64,000 nt of DNA from UBA7862 sp050872785. Its GTDB lineage: Bacteria > Bacillota > Clostridia > Christensenellales > UBA1242. A model generated the notes under the pieces. That model did not search any database. It worked only from the letters and a program-made list of their open reading frames with translations, and was not told the origin of the DNA. The stretch covers positions 1-64,000 of the forward strand of contig JBNMHO010000003.1 in the NCBI GenBank assembly GCA_050872785.1. Reading direction: 5' to 3'. Each line of letters starts with the position of its first letter. Position 1 is the first letter of the stretch. The position numbers and the translations under genes are program-made. Positions 16,924-26,155 of the stretch are shown here, one piece after another.

Positions 16924-18456
16924 TTATGCGTCTTTTTTGGCTTGTTTGACTGAATTCTTTTTGATTGTAATTTTTTTGAAGTCTGCAAAGGAAAATTTGA
17001 ATAGATTGAAAAGCAGTCCAAAAATGAGATAGAAAATTGTTGCAATTATGCATGACATAGCAAGTGACACGAACATTGGAAAGATATTTTTGCAAAGGTT
17101 ATAGACCCAGCGGGACATCATGACGCTTGCAAGGGAAGATAGAATTGTTAGAAGCAAATATTTGAGATTGAAAAAGTTGTCGCCCAAAAATTTGTTAAGC
17201 ATAAGAATGTTAAGAACACTCGCCCCACCAAGGCACAAAGCCATGCCCCAAACAAGTGACAAAACCCCAAGTTTTGTTGTAAGAAAGACTATACACAACA
17301 CAAGCGCCACAGTACCCACAAGATAATTTACAAAACTTTTGACTTCAAGATTAAGTGCATTTAGGCACGAAACAGTCACACCGCTGAGGCAAATGGGAAG
17401 AACTAAAAAACTTGAATAACTTAAGAAATAGCCTGAGTCGGCGTTGTTGTAAAAAAACATTCCAATAGGCCCGCCAAGTGAGAAAAAGAGCGGGATAAAT
17501 ATAAAAGAAATGAAGATTGCGAACTTTATTGAAAAGTGAATTTTTGACTTAATTTCGTCATAATTTTGTGTAAAAACTGCGGAAGACAAGTCTGGAATAA
17601 GTGTTGTGGACAATGCCCCAATAACAGTCGATGGCACATATAAAAGAGGAAAAGTCATGCCCATTGCAACGCCAAAAATTGCAAGTGCTTGGTCGCTTGA
17701 GTAGCCAACGCTTACAAGTTTAAGTGGAATGATAACAGAAATAAGTGGCGTAAGTAGGCTGGACACAACTCGAACTATGGTTATTGGAAGTGACGATTTC
17801 ATAATGGGTTTTACAAGTCCTTTGGGACTGGCGAACCCGCCGCCACGTTTAAGATATAACAGCAAAACAAGCACGCTCGAAGCAACGCAAGAAATTGTGT
17901 AAGAAATGCCTGCTAGAAAGACTTTTTCAAGCGAGAAGCTGAGAACTGCAAGGAACAAAACTGTTAAAACAATGCGAACAATTTGCTCAATGAATTCTGT
18001 TAGTGACACCCAGAAATATTGTTTTTTGCCCCACAAACTGCCACGTAAAATGGAATATACTGTGGAAAAAACAAGCGAAGGTAAGAGAATTAAAAGAATG
18101 ACTGTGCAGCGGGTGTCGGTGAATATTGTTGAAAGCAGATTTCTGAAAACGAACACAATTCCGCAAAGTGCAAGAGCCGTGCAAGTCCCAATTAAAAGTG
18201 CTGCAGTAACAGTTTTAAAACTGCCTTTTTTATCATTTTTTGTTTCATATTCCGATGTTTTTTTGCTGACGACAAGGGGAAGTCCGCTTGAAATAAATGT
18301 TTCAAGAACCATAAAAACGGAAAAGGCTATTTGATAAATTCCTAAGCCTTCCGCTCCCACCATGCGGGAAAGGAATATCCTAAAAAAGAACCCCAGCGCC
18401 CGTGTCAGCACTGAAAATGATGTGATAACTGCTAATGCTTTAAAAAGTTTTTTCAA
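16924..18456 (-). CDS. SpoVB-like MOP-family flippase
   Basis: A 510-residue integral membrane protein with about 14 hydrophobic helices. The N-terminus (SVLTRALGFFFRIFLSRMVGAEGLGIYQ) is typical of the SpoVB/YtgP/MurJ-like group of MOP exporters, which flip lipid-linked cell-wall or polysaccharide precursors. Bacillus SpoVB is about 518 residues, so length agrees. I favour SpoVB-like, but a YtgP/Amj-type vegetative lipid II flippase cannot be excluded. The start is TTG 18456, with TAGGAG upstream on the minus strand. The DUF421 gene follows 23-30 nt downstream, suggesting one transcript. Confidence 0.8.
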   Translation of the reverse strand: MKKLFKALAVITSFSVLTRALGFFFRIFLSRMVGAEGLGIYQIAFSVFMVLETFISSGLPLVVSKKTSEYETKNDKKGSFKTVTAALLIGTCTALALCGIVFVFRNLLSTIFTDTRCTVILLILLPSLVFSTVYSILRGSLWGKKQYFWVSLTEFIEQIVRIVLTVLFLAVLSFSLEKVFLAGISYTISCVASSVLVLLLYLKRGGGFASPKGLVKPIMKSSLPITIVRVVSSLLTPLISVIIPLKLVSVGYSSDQALAIFGVAMGMTFPLLYVPSTVIGALSTTLIPDLSSAVFTQNYDEIKSKIHFSIKFAIFISFIFIPLFFSLGGPIGMFFYNNADSGYFLSYSSFLVLPICLSGVTVSCLNALNLEVKSFVNYLVGTVALVLCIVFLTTKLGVLSLVWGMALCLGGASVLNILMLNKFLGDNFFNLKYLLLTILSSLASVMMSRWVYNLCKNIFPMFVSLAMSCIIATIFYLIFGLLFNLFKFSFADFKKITIKKNSVKQAKKDA

Positions 18457-18532
18457 AATTTTCTCCTATTGAATATATATATGTAAATATATTTACGATT
18501 TAGATGTTGTTAGAATGAAAAAAGGAGAAAAA

Positions 18533-18814
18533 ATGAGCGAAGTTAAAAAAGTTGACATTTTGCCGTTTGAAGTGGTGAAAACTGTGGGAAATACGAAGGC
18601 TGAAATTTCAAAAGACTTTTGTGTTCCGCAATCGGCGATTTTGGGGGAAGATGACGGGTTTGTCATTGTTGATAGGAAAACAAACAGAGTTCATACAGTG
18701 CTTCCTGGCGAAACATTAAGTTCGATTGCGCAAAAATTTGGCACAACTGTGCAAGAAATTAAAGAAAAAAATAACATTTTATTCATTTTTGTTGGACAAC
18801 AGTTGTTCATATAG
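18533..18814 (+). CDS. Small LysM-domain protein
   Basis: A 93-residue protein. The C-terminal 43 residues form a LysM domain (VHTVLPGETLSSIAQKFG...VGQQLFI), which binds N-acetylglucosamine polymers. The N-terminal half has a Val/Lys-rich segment of unknown fold. No signal peptide is present, so it may act in the cytoplasm of the mother cell, as some spore-coat LysM proteins do (inference). ATG 18533 is preceded by AAAGGAG. Confidence 0.8.
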   Translation: MSEVKKVDILPFEVVKTVGNTKAEISKDFCVPQSAILGEDDGFVIVDRKTNRVHTVLPGETLSSIAQKFGTTVQEIKEKNNILFIFVGQQLFI

Positions 18815-18844
18815 TTGCAAAGTCCGCCCGAAAAATGTTATAAT
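18815..18844 (+). promoter_or_regulatory. Promoter of GNAT-like gene
   Basis: TTGCAA (18815-18820), an 18-bp spacer and TATAAT (18839-18844). The mRNA would begin near 18851 and carry TTAGG before ATG 18866. Confidence 0.5.
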
Positions 18845-18865
18845 AACATCAAGGTTAGGTTTCAG

Positions 18866-19987
18866 ATGATAACAATAAAAGAAGTTAAATCAAAAAGTGA
18901 TATAAAAAAGTTTGTAAATTATCCACACAAACTTTATAAAGGCAACAAAAATTTTGTGCCATTTTTAAACATAGATGAAGTAAATAAATTTGACCCAGAC
19001 AAAAATGAGTCCTATCATGATTGCGTGGTCAAATGTTTTTTGGCATACAAGGACGGTGAGATTGTTGGCAGAATTGCTGGCATTATCCAAAAATTATATA
19101 ACGAAAAAGTTAATGAAAAACGTGCAAGATTTTCTCGTTTTGACTGCATAAATGACGGGGAAGTGGCAAAGGCTTTGTTTGATGCAGTGGAAAGTTGGGC
19201 AAAGTCCGAGGGCATGACCACAGTTCATGGTCCAATGGGTTACAACGACCTTGACAGAGAGGGATTGCTTATTGAAGGCTTTGACCAAATGTCAACTTTT
19301 GAGGAACAATACAACTTTGACTACTATGGCAAACTTATTGAAGACAATGGCTTTAAGAAAGAGGTTGACTGGGTGGAATATAGAATTTTTGCACCAAAAG
19401 AACCAAATGAAAGAGTGGATAGAATTGCAGAAGCAGTAGCAAAGAGATATAAGCTCAATCTTATTACTCCTCCAAGCATAAAGTGGTTCGTGGACAACTA
19501 CAAAGACCAATTCTTTGATGTGTTGGACGCGGCATATTCGCCACTTTATGGTGTTGTGCCATTTTCAGACAAAATGAAAGATTCTCTTATTTCCCAATTT
19601 GGACTTATCTTGAACAAAGATTTCTTGGTCGGGATAACAAATGAAGAAGGGAAACTTGTTGCATTCGGGCTTGTGTTTCCATCACTTTCAGAATCTGTAA
19701 ACAAGAGCAAAGGGAAGATTTTGCCATTTGGAATTTTTAGAATGTTGAAGCAAATTAAAAAGCCAAAGAGCATTGACCTAGGGCTTATTGCAATTAGACC
19801 AGAGTATCAAAACAAAGGCGTCAACGCTATGATTGTGTCATATCTTATTCATGGAATGATTGAAAAGAATATCGAATATGCCGAAACAAACCTTATGCTT
19901 GAAGACAACACAAGAATTCAAGGACAATGGAGCGTATTTGACTACATTCAACACAAAAGACGCAGAAGTTATGTTAAAAATATTTAA
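18866..19987 (+). CDS. GNAT-fold protein of unknown substrate
   Basis: A soluble 373-residue protein. The N-terminal third has a GNAT-like acceptor half (KCFLAYKDGEIVGRIAGII). A second region (LGLIAIRPEYQNKGVNAMIVSYLI) resembles the acetyl-CoA pyrophosphate-binding segment Q/RxxGxG/A, although the Gly pattern is weaker here (QNKGVN). The protein ends VFDYIQHKRRRSYVKN. Clostridial homologues of about 370 residues are usually annotated as N-acetyltransferase without a known substrate. ATG 18866 is preferred to an upstream in-frame start because it lies after the promoter and a TTAGG. Confidence 0.65.
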   Translation: MITIKEVKSKSDIKKFVNYPHKLYKGNKNFVPFLNIDEVNKFDPDKNESYHDCVVKCFLAYKDGEIVGRIAGIIQKLYNEKVNEKRARFSRFDCINDGEVAKALFDAVESWAKSEGMTTVHGPMGYNDLDREGLLIEGFDQMSTFEEQYNFDYYGKLIEDNGFKKEVDWVEYRIFAPKEPNERVDRIAEAVAKRYKLNLITPPSIKWFVDNYKDQFFDVLDAAYSPLYGVVPFSDKMKDSLISQFGLILNKDFLVGITNEEGKLVAFGLVFPSLSESVNKSKGKILPFGIFRMLKQIKKPKSIDLGLIAIRPEYQNKGVNAMIVSYLIHGMIEKNIEYAETNLMLEDNTRIQGQWSVFDYIQHKRRRSYVKNI

Positions 19988-19989
19988 TA

Positions 19990-20021
19990 AAAAAATCTCA
20001 CAGTTTTGTGAGATTTTTTTG
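19990..20021. terminator. Bidirectional terminator
   Basis: AAAAAAATCTCACA pairs with TGTGAGATTTTTTT around a 4-nt loop. Its A-run and T-run arms allow it to end both the GNAT-like gene and the convergent surface protein gene. Confidence 0.88.
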
Positions 20022-20030
20022 TATCAGATT

Positions 20031-23000
20031 TTATCTTTTCTTTTTGCCTTGTGGCTTATCTTCAGTTTTTGTTTCTTTAGGATTTTTCAAAGCGTTAAAT
20101 TCTTTTTCAACTTGTTTTTTCTTGCTTTTGATTTCTGACCTTTCGCTTGATTTAATGTTTTGATTGCTTTGAAGATAAGTTACTGCAGATTGCAAATATT
20201 CCATTCTATCTTTAACTTTGTTAAGTTTCTTGGCATATTCGCTATAAAGTTTTCCGTCAACTGCTTCATCACCTGTAGATTTTGAATCATACTCAGCTTT
20301 TATGCTGTCATATTCTTCTTGAAGGGAAGCAAGTTGAGCGTTAAGACCTTCAAGGCTGTTTTCTCTTTTAGATTTAAGTTCTGCTTTAATTTGTTTTTCG
20401 TTGATTGCTTTTGGAGATTTCTTGTATTCTGCTTTTTTAGTCTTCTCATGTTTTTGTTTTTTAGGAACACGTCTTAAAAGATATCCTGCGATTGCAAAGC
20501 CAAGTGCTACAACAAGAAGAAGGGAAGAAGCAATAATCCAAATGTTAACATCTGAGGAATGTGAGTGTTCTGTTGTTGTGTCGTCTGTTGTTGTGTCGTC
20601 TGTTTTTTCAACAACTTTGGAAACAATTGTGTAATCGTCAGAAGTTTTGCCAACATATTCGCTTGAGTTCACGTCTGTAACAGTGTAACTGTCAATATAC
20701 ATCTTTCCAGTTGCTGGTTCGTCAGAAGTTCCAAGAGAGAATAGGAGTTTTACATTTTGGTCGGCTTCTGCAAGGATATAAATTGTGTAGAGTTTGTAGC
20801 CATTTTCTTCGTCATCTTCTTCTACTTCTGGGGTAACAATTTTCTTAAAGACATTTGTGTTTTCTTCGTCAACGACAATGTTTCCGTCAGAGTCAAGTGT
20901 AACAACTTCCATTCTGCCAGCGCCGTCTGATGAAAGTTCATCAGTTCTTATCCATGCACAGAATTTGTAATAACTTCCTTTTTTGAGGGAATAGGTGTAA
21001 CTTGTTGCAAGGGTCTGATAACTGTTTTCAAATGTGTTATGAAGCGTAAGGACTGATGTTGATGACTTTCTTGTTGGAAGGTCTGGGTCGTCAAGTTTGT
21101 TGTAAATTTTTGCTGAACATTCATTTTTGTTTGAAATTTCTGTTATGTCAAAGCCAAGTGCGTCTTGTGACCTTTTGTTTCCGTCCATTCTTGCTGTATC
21201 AAACTTGTTTTCATAAAGGTTGACTGAAAGGCTTGTTGAATTTGCAATAACTTTTTCAGAAGCAAGATAGCCTGCACAATCGAAGAATACACTTTGTGTT
21301 TCGCTTGAACTTCCATGAACGCCAACGACCATTTTTACATCTGTTGATGAAATGCCATTTGTAAGATAGAAGTAAAGTTGTTTCCAATCGCCATTTGTGT
21401 TGATATTGTCGAAGATTGCAATAGTTTTGTTGTTGCTATCCACAAATTTCACATATGCTTTTGCGTTTTTATAAGTGCTTACGCCCACAAAGAAGGTGAC
21501 CTTGCTTTGGCTTGAGTTGCTGTTTGAAGAAACTGTAACTGCACTGCTTGTGTAGGAAACATCTTCTGCAGTTGAACTTCTGACCATAAGCACATTTTCT
21601 GTATCTTCTGCATAGTCGCCTTTGTTAAGATTGTAGAAATCTTTGTAGAAAGCATAGTTTGCGCCTGGGTTTGTTATTGTGCTGTATATATCTTGTGGAT
21701 TTCTTGACCCGTCAGCAAGGAAGTGTCCAATTCTAACAATTCCGCTTGAAAGTGTTTCGGATGTTGATTTTGAAACTGTCCAACTTGTTGGAACAAGTGG
21801 ATAATTCATAACCATTGAGCCGTCTGTGCCGATTGTGTAACTGTTTGAAAGGGAATCAATAGTTGCAAAGTTGAATTGACCATTCTTGATGTTTGAAGTG
21901 TCTGTCATGCTGGACAAATCTAATGTGTTTGATGAAGAAGTCTTTGAAGACAATTCACTTGAAGTAACAGCCTCAAGAACAATGTTATCTACAACAGCCC
22001 AGCCTTTTTCTGTTCCAAGTGACAACTTAAGAGAAACTTTTTCGTCACTTTCACTGCTGCCTTTGATGTAGAAACTTACAACAGAGAAGCCGTTTCTTGC
22101 GTCTGTGCTTGAAGAACCTTTAAGGGTAGATTGTGAAACTGCTTTTGATGATAATTTTTCGTTTGTTGGGGTGAGGGTTGCTGTAAGTCCAGATGTTTCA
22201 CCGCCAGTTTTCAAAACGAATGACAATCTGTAAAGCCCGTGTTGACAAATTGTAAGAGTGTTGTCTTTAGCATTGTCTTTGTCGTCTGTAACTGATGAAA
22301 TTGTTTTTGCCTCTGCAACAGCAGCGCTATTTACAAAGAACAGAGATTTGCTTGTTGATGTGTTTCCGTCAAAGACGTCTGCATTGTTGCCAGTTGTTTC
22401 AAAAATTGAATTTATTTGTGAGTTGATATAATCTTTTGTGTTTACATAAATGTCACTTGCACCATTGCCGCCTTCAACAGTCCAAAAGTCAAGGTCTTGT
22501 TCAAAGTCGGAATTCTTAAAAGAGGTGAGGGTAGTTCTTTGGAAACTCTTTTTTGCACTTGTGCCAGCGTTTGCTGCGTCAAGATAATCTGCTTCCGCCA
22601 CTTCCGAAACTACAATGTGGTCATAGAACACAGCACCAGCATCATTGCCTTTTTTAAATTTTAATTGCAAAGTGAAATTTTTTGCTTCAAATGAGTCTGT
22701 TTGAACATAAAGAGTATATTTGCTCCATTCGCTCGTTGTGACATTGAGTGACATATCAAGTTCTGGAGAATAAATTGTGCCAGAGCCGTTGCCTTGTGTC
22801 ATTGCATACACGCTTATTTCATAAAACTTGTCCGCTTCAAGAGTTGCAGAGTCGCTTGTAACATATCCACTTGTTTGCCCAGTTGCATTGCTTGCACCAC
22901 GGAACATAAGGATATAGTTATCTGGGTCAGAAATGTTAGTTGATGGCTTTGGCTTGTTTGTCAGCCCATAACTATTTGAACTGCTGGTGTCAATGACGCC

Positions 23001-23249
23001 GCATGAAACATCTTCTGGCACAGAAACTGTCCAGTTGTTGCCGTCAACAGAAGCAGGGAAGTTCTCGCCCCTATCCGTTTTGGTCTTAAAATCTCCATTT
23101 TTAATAATGTCGGTTTTTACAGATTGATAGTATGCTGCTTGCACGCTTGGATGAGAGTATCTGAGCATTGGCACGCCAGACAGCACACATGTTGCAGAAA
23201 GCGCAAGTGCTACAAGTGCTTTTTTAGTTTTTCCGAGATTGTGTTTCAT
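20031..23249 (-). CDS. Giant surface protein with cytosolic coiled-coil tail
   Basis: A 1072-residue protein. The signal peptide (KKALVALALSATCVLSGVPML) is followed by about 880 extracellular residues rich in Ser, Thr, Asp and Asn. These contain repeated beta-sandwich, carbohydrate-binding-like modules marked by YTVxVSEV-type strands and phrases such as VFYDHIVVSEV, AVVDNIVLEAV, VFFDCAGYL and MYIDSYTVTDV. A Thr/Asp linker precedes one membrane helix (IWIIASSLLLVVALGFAIAGYLL). The last 150 residues are Lys/Glu-rich and strongly coiled-coil and must be cytosolic. ATG 23249 has AGAAGGTC upstream. The protein could link the envelope to the cell interior (inference). Confidence 0.83.
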   Translation of the reverse strand: MKHNLGKTKKALVALALSATCVLSGVPMLRYSHPSVQAAYYQSVKTDIIKNGDFKTKTDRGENFPASVDGNNWTVSVPEDVSCGVIDTSSSNSYGLTNKPKPSTNISDPDNYILMFRGASNATGQTSGYVTSDSATLEADKFYEISVYAMTQGNGSGTIYSPELDMSLNVTTSEWSKYTLYVQTDSFEAKNFTLQLKFKKGNDAGAVFYDHIVVSEVAEADYLDAANAGTSAKKSFQRTTLTSFKNSDFEQDLDFWTVEGGNGASDIYVNTKDYINSQINSIFETTGNNADVFDGNTSTSKSLFFVNSAAVAEAKTISSVTDDKDNAKDNTLTICQHGLYRLSFVLKTGGETSGLTATLTPTNEKLSSKAVSQSTLKGSSSTDARNGFSVVSFYIKGSSESDEKVSLKLSLGTEKGWAVVDNIVLEAVTSSELSSKTSSSNTLDLSSMTDTSNIKNGQFNFATIDSLSNSYTIGTDGSMVMNYPLVPTSWTVSKSTSETLSSGIVRIGHFLADGSRNPQDIYSTITNPGANYAFYKDFYNLNKGDYAEDTENVLMVRSSTAEDVSYTSSAVTVSSNSNSSQSKVTFFVGVSTYKNAKAYVKFVDSNNKTIAIFDNINTNGDWKQLYFYLTNGISSTDVKMVVGVHGSSSETQSVFFDCAGYLASEKVIANSTSLSVNLYENKFDTARMDGNKRSQDALGFDITEISNKNECSAKIYNKLDDPDLPTRKSSTSVLTLHNTFENSYQTLATSYTYSLKKGSYYKFCAWIRTDELSSDGAGRMEVVTLDSDGNIVVDEENTNVFKKIVTPEVEEDDEENGYKLYTIYILAEADQNVKLLFSLGTSDEPATGKMYIDSYTVTDVNSSEYVGKTSDDYTIVSKVVEKTDDTTTDDTTTEHSHSSDVNIWIIASSLLLVVALGFAIAGYLLRRVPKKQKHEKTKKAEYKKSPKAINEKQIKAELKSKRENSLEGLNAQLASLQEEYDSIKAEYDSKSTGDEAVDGKLYSEYAKKLNKVKDRMEYLQSAVTYLQSNQNIKSSERSEIKSKKKQVEKEFNALKNPKETKTEDKPQGKKKR

Positions 23250-23411
23250 AAATGACCTTCTTATACAATATTGTCGAACCAAAATAGGCTCTTTTTTTGT
23301 TTTTTGAGTTGATTTGAAACTCATAACTCTTGCATTATATAATAACTGGGCAAAAAATGCAATCAATTTTTGTTATTTATTACTATATAAAATATTTTTC
23401 TAGTAAATTAA

Positions 23412-23423
23412 CATAATAGAATT
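23412..23423 (+). promoter_or_regulatory. -10 element of split TSUP gene, predicted leaderless
   Basis: CATAAT (23412-23417) ends 6 nt before ATG 23424 and there is no ribosome binding site. The position is that of a leaderless promoter. No convincing -35 is visible. Confidence 0.45.
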
Positions 23424-23786
23424 ATGGACAGGAAGAGAAAAACTATAATTTTTTTTGTGTTTGCAGGGGTGGTTGGCATAATAAATGGACTTTTTGGGGG
23501 TGGAGGGGGTATGTTATGTGTGCCAATTTTCAAAAGCCTACTCAAACTTGAGGACAAAGCCTCTCATGCCACGGCAGTTATGGTGATGTCCATTGTTAGT
23601 ATTCCAACACTTATCATCTATCTATTTTCCTTGCCATTTAAGGCAGATGTTGGAATTTTTGTCACAATTGGCTCACTTGTTGGCGGACTTGTGGGGAGTT
23701 TTATTCTCAAGAAAATTAACAACAGACTTCTAAACTTTCTCTTTGTCCTTGTGCTTATTGCTTCGGGGCTAAAGATGTTCTTTTAA
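23424..23786 (+). CDS. TSUP (TauE/SafE) transporter, half-size subunit 1
   Basis: A 120-residue membrane protein of about four helices. It has the TauE/SafE N-terminal hallmark GxxxGLFGGGGGMLCVP and a second motif, HATAVMVMSIVS. TSUP proteins export sulfite, sulfoacetate or similar organic anions and usually have about 250 residues with two four-helix halves; this one is a single half. A second half-size gene follows after 44 nt, so the pair probably forms a heterodimer. Confidence 0.82.
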   Translation: MDRKRKTIIFFVFAGVVGIINGLFGGGGGMLCVPIFKSLLKLEDKASHATAVMVMSIVSIPTLIIYLFSLPFKADVGIFVTIGSLVGGLVGSFILKKINNRLLNFLFVLVLIASGLKMFF

Positions 23787-23830
23787 GATGTTTTGCAAAA
23801 AGTAAAAATTTTAAACTAGAAAGGTGAAAA

Positions 23831-24196
23831 ATGTGGATTGTGATTGTAATTTTAGGGCTTGTGACGGGGCTTATGGGCGCGCTTGGACTTGGTGGCGGAA
23901 CAGTGCTTATTCCATTATTATCTCTTATCGGCGTTGGGCAAAAAGAGGCTCAACTTATAAATGTTTTTTCCTTTGTCGTCATGGCGTTTATTGTCCTAAT
24001 TTTCAACATAAAAAACGGGCTTGTTGATGTCTTCCCAGCGGTCATATTTTCGTGCGTTGCAGTGCCGTTTGCAGTCATTATCGCCTTGTGTGTTAGGGAA
24101 ATTGATGAACATGTTTTAAAGATAACTTTTGGGGCTTTTTTGCTTATTATGGGGGCGGTGGAACTGGTGTGTTATCTTAAAAAATATCACTCATAA
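23831..24196 (+). CDS. TSUP (TauE/SafE) transporter, half-size subunit 2
   Basis: A 121-residue protein of about four membrane helices, with GLMGALGLGGGTVLIPLLSLIG matching the TSUP glycine-rich hallmark, then QLINVFSFVVMAF. It is homologous to the preceding gene but clearly diverged. AAAGGTG lies upstream of ATG 23831. Together the two genes reconstitute a full-size transporter. The substrate is unknown. Confidence 0.82.
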   Translation: MWIVIVILGLVTGLMGALGLGGGTVLIPLLSLIGVGQKEAQLINVFSFVVMAFIVLIFNIKNGLVDVFPAVIFSCVAVPFAVIIALCVREIDEHVLKITFGAFLLIMGAVELVCYLKKYHS

Positions 24197-24213
24197 TAGG
24201 CTTAGATGTTTCA

Positions 24214-24258
24214 AAATAAATGTTGTCAAGGAAAATTTTTCTTGACAATTTTTATTTG
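24214..24258 (+). terminator. Terminator after TSUP pair
   Basis: A long stem: AAATAAATGTTGTCAAG pairs with CTTGACAATTTTTATTT around an A/T loop. The middle 9 bp (TTGTCAAG/CTTGACAA) are perfect. Confidence 0.75.
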
Positions 24259-24433
24259 TGTGATATTTTGTAGGGGAAGGCAAAACTTGGGTAATTTTGC
24301 TTAAAATAGTTGCCTTCGACCAAAATTTAAAGATTTTTCAATATTTATTGCTAGAAATTGCCTGCTTTGACGCAAAATTTCTTTACAACTTTCAAAACTT
24401 CGTGTAAAATACAATGTGATAAGGAGTAGAAAA

Positions 24434-24601
24434 ATGGTTGACAAAGAAAAATGTATCGGATGCGGCGCTTGCGAAGGTGTTTGCCCAGTTGGAGCAATAA
24501 AAATGGTTGACGGCAAGTCGCATATTGATGACGAAATTTGCATCGGCTGCCACACTTGCGAAGGCATATGTCCAGTGGAAGCAATCAAGATTGAAAAATA
24601 A
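24434..24601 (+). CDS. 2[4Fe-4S] ferredoxin
   Basis: A 55-residue bacterial ferredoxin with two complete cluster motifs: CIGCGACEGVCP (Cys 7, 10, 13, 17) and CIGCHTCEGICP (Cys 36, 39, 42, 46). It is the size of classical clostridial ferredoxin and carries low-potential electrons, for example between pyruvate:ferredoxin oxidoreductase and hydrogenase. ATG 24434 follows AAGGAG. The phosphatase-like gene begins 27 nt later and may be co-transcribed. Confidence 0.95.
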   Translation: MVDKEKCIGCGACEGVCPVGAIKMVDGKSHIDDEICIGCHTCEGICPVEAIKIEK

Positions 24602-24628
24602 GCAGTTTTCTGCAAAGGAGTTTTTGTT

Positions 24629-26140
24629 TTGGAAAAATTAGCAGTTATTCATTTGGGAAGCACAAAAATAAATCTCACATTGTCATATCTCAATCAAGAA
24701 GGCAATTATGTTGTGTTTCAAGATATGAGCGAACCTGTCAAAATTGTTGACGACTTTGACGGAGAGGGCCTTTTGAGAATGGCACGAAGCAGTGAGGCCT
24801 TGGTCGTTCTTAAAATGTTTAGAATGATGTGTGAAGTGAACAAGGTTACAAATATTTATGCCGTTGGCTCGCACTCTCTAAAAACGCTTAAAAACTATCG
24901 CAGTTTTTTGGACGAAATATACAACATAACAGGCTTTAAATTTAGAATTCTTGAAGAAGAAGAGGAACTTTCAAACCTTTATTGTGGGGTTATAAACACC
25001 CTTGACATTCCAAAAGGCGTTATTGTAAATGTAAGTGGCGGCTCAACCCGAATTGTGCAATATAACAGAAGAAATATCGTAAATCAAGTGGTCATTCCAT
25101 TTGGCTCTTATGAAGTGGCAAAAAGTTTGGAAGGGTCTGCAAGTGTTGCTGAAGGTTGCGACCTTATGGTCAAGAAATTTGCCGACAGTATAAGGGAAAT
25201 TGATTGGCTTAGAGATATTGACCAAGAATTTAGTTTTGTTGGCGTGGGAAATGCCTTTTTAAACGCTGGCAAACTTTCTCGCAAACTCAGAAAATATCCA
25301 GTTGACATTGCCCACAACTATTCAATGACGAATGCTGAATTTGACGATATTTTCAAACTAATAAAAACACTTGACATTGACAAAACAAAGAAAGTTAAGG
25401 GCATATCCTCTGAACGTGCAGACGTTTTTGCTGCGGGAATTTGCATGACAAAGGCAATTTTTGACGTTTGCAAATTTGAGCAAGTTACAGTGTCAGAACG
25501 TGGCATGAACATGGGCTTTTTGCTTGGAAACGTTATGCCAGGGATAATCGAAAAGCCTCTAAGTGACCTTTTGGGATATAGCCTTGAAAATATCCGCACA
25601 TTCCACGACGGGGAATTCAGTAACTCAAAGCAAGTCAACGACTTGTCACTTATTTTGTTCAGACAACTCAAAGTTCTTCACAAGTTGCCAAGGGGATATA
25701 TCAAAATTCTAAGAATCGCCTCTGCTATGCACGATTGCGGGCAAAGAATAAAATTCTATGAACACGAGAAAAATAGTTTTCATATCATTCTCAATTCAGA
25801 ATTGTTTGGCGTGACACATAGAGAAATTGTAATGGCATCATTTGTGAGTGCGTGTCAGAATTTGAGTGATTTTGACCTTGCAGAATGGATTAAATATAAA
25901 GACGTCCTAACAGACGAAGATTTGGACGCTATGCGAAAACTTGCACTTATTGTCCGCCTTGCAGAAGCACTTGACAAGAGTCACAGAAATGTTGTTCAAG
26001 ACGTCAGTTGCGACATTTTGGGCGACAGTGTTATTATGAAAACAATCGTCACTATGGACGCTTCAATAGAAATAAGGGAAACTGCAAAAGTTGGGCAGGA
26101 TTTCAGAAAAGTTTATAAAAAGACCCTTGAAGTTTTGTAA
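24629..26140 (+). CDS. Ppx/GppA phosphatase with C-terminal HD domain
   Basis: A 503-residue protein. The N-terminal half is an actin-like-fold Ppx/GppA domain (AVIHLGSTKINLTL for phosphate 1, NVSGGSTRIVQYN for phosphate 2), which in relatives hydrolyses polyphosphate or pppGpp. The second half is an HD-like helical domain (LRIASAMHDCGQRIKFYEHEK). The start is TTG 24629, preceded by AAAGGAG. It is followed 15 nt later by another ASKHA-fold protein, the MreB-like gene. Substrate preference cannot be read from the sequence. Confidence 0.85.
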   Translation: MEKLAVIHLGSTKINLTLSYLNQEGNYVVFQDMSEPVKIVDDFDGEGLLRMARSSEALVVLKMFRMMCEVNKVTNIYAVGSHSLKTLKNYRSFLDEIYNITGFKFRILEEEEELSNLYCGVINTLDIPKGVIVNVSGGSTRIVQYNRRNIVNQVVIPFGSYEVAKSLEGSASVAEGCDLMVKKFADSIREIDWLRDIDQEFSFVGVGNAFLNAGKLSRKLRKYPVDIAHNYSMTNAEFDDIFKLIKTLDIDKTKKVKGISSERADVFAAGICMTKAIFDVCKFEQVTVSERGMNMGFLLGNVMPGIIEKPLSDLLGYSLENIRTFHDGEFSNSKQVNDLSLILFRQLKVLHKLPRGYIKILRIASAMHDCGQRIKFYEHEKNSFHIILNSELFGVTHREIVMASFVSACQNLSDFDLAEWIKYKDVLTDEDLDAMRKLALIVRLAEALDKSHRNVVQDVSCDILGDSVIMKTIVTMDASIEIRETAKVGQDFRKVYKKTLEVL

Positions 26141-26155
26141 AATAGAGAGGTTTTT

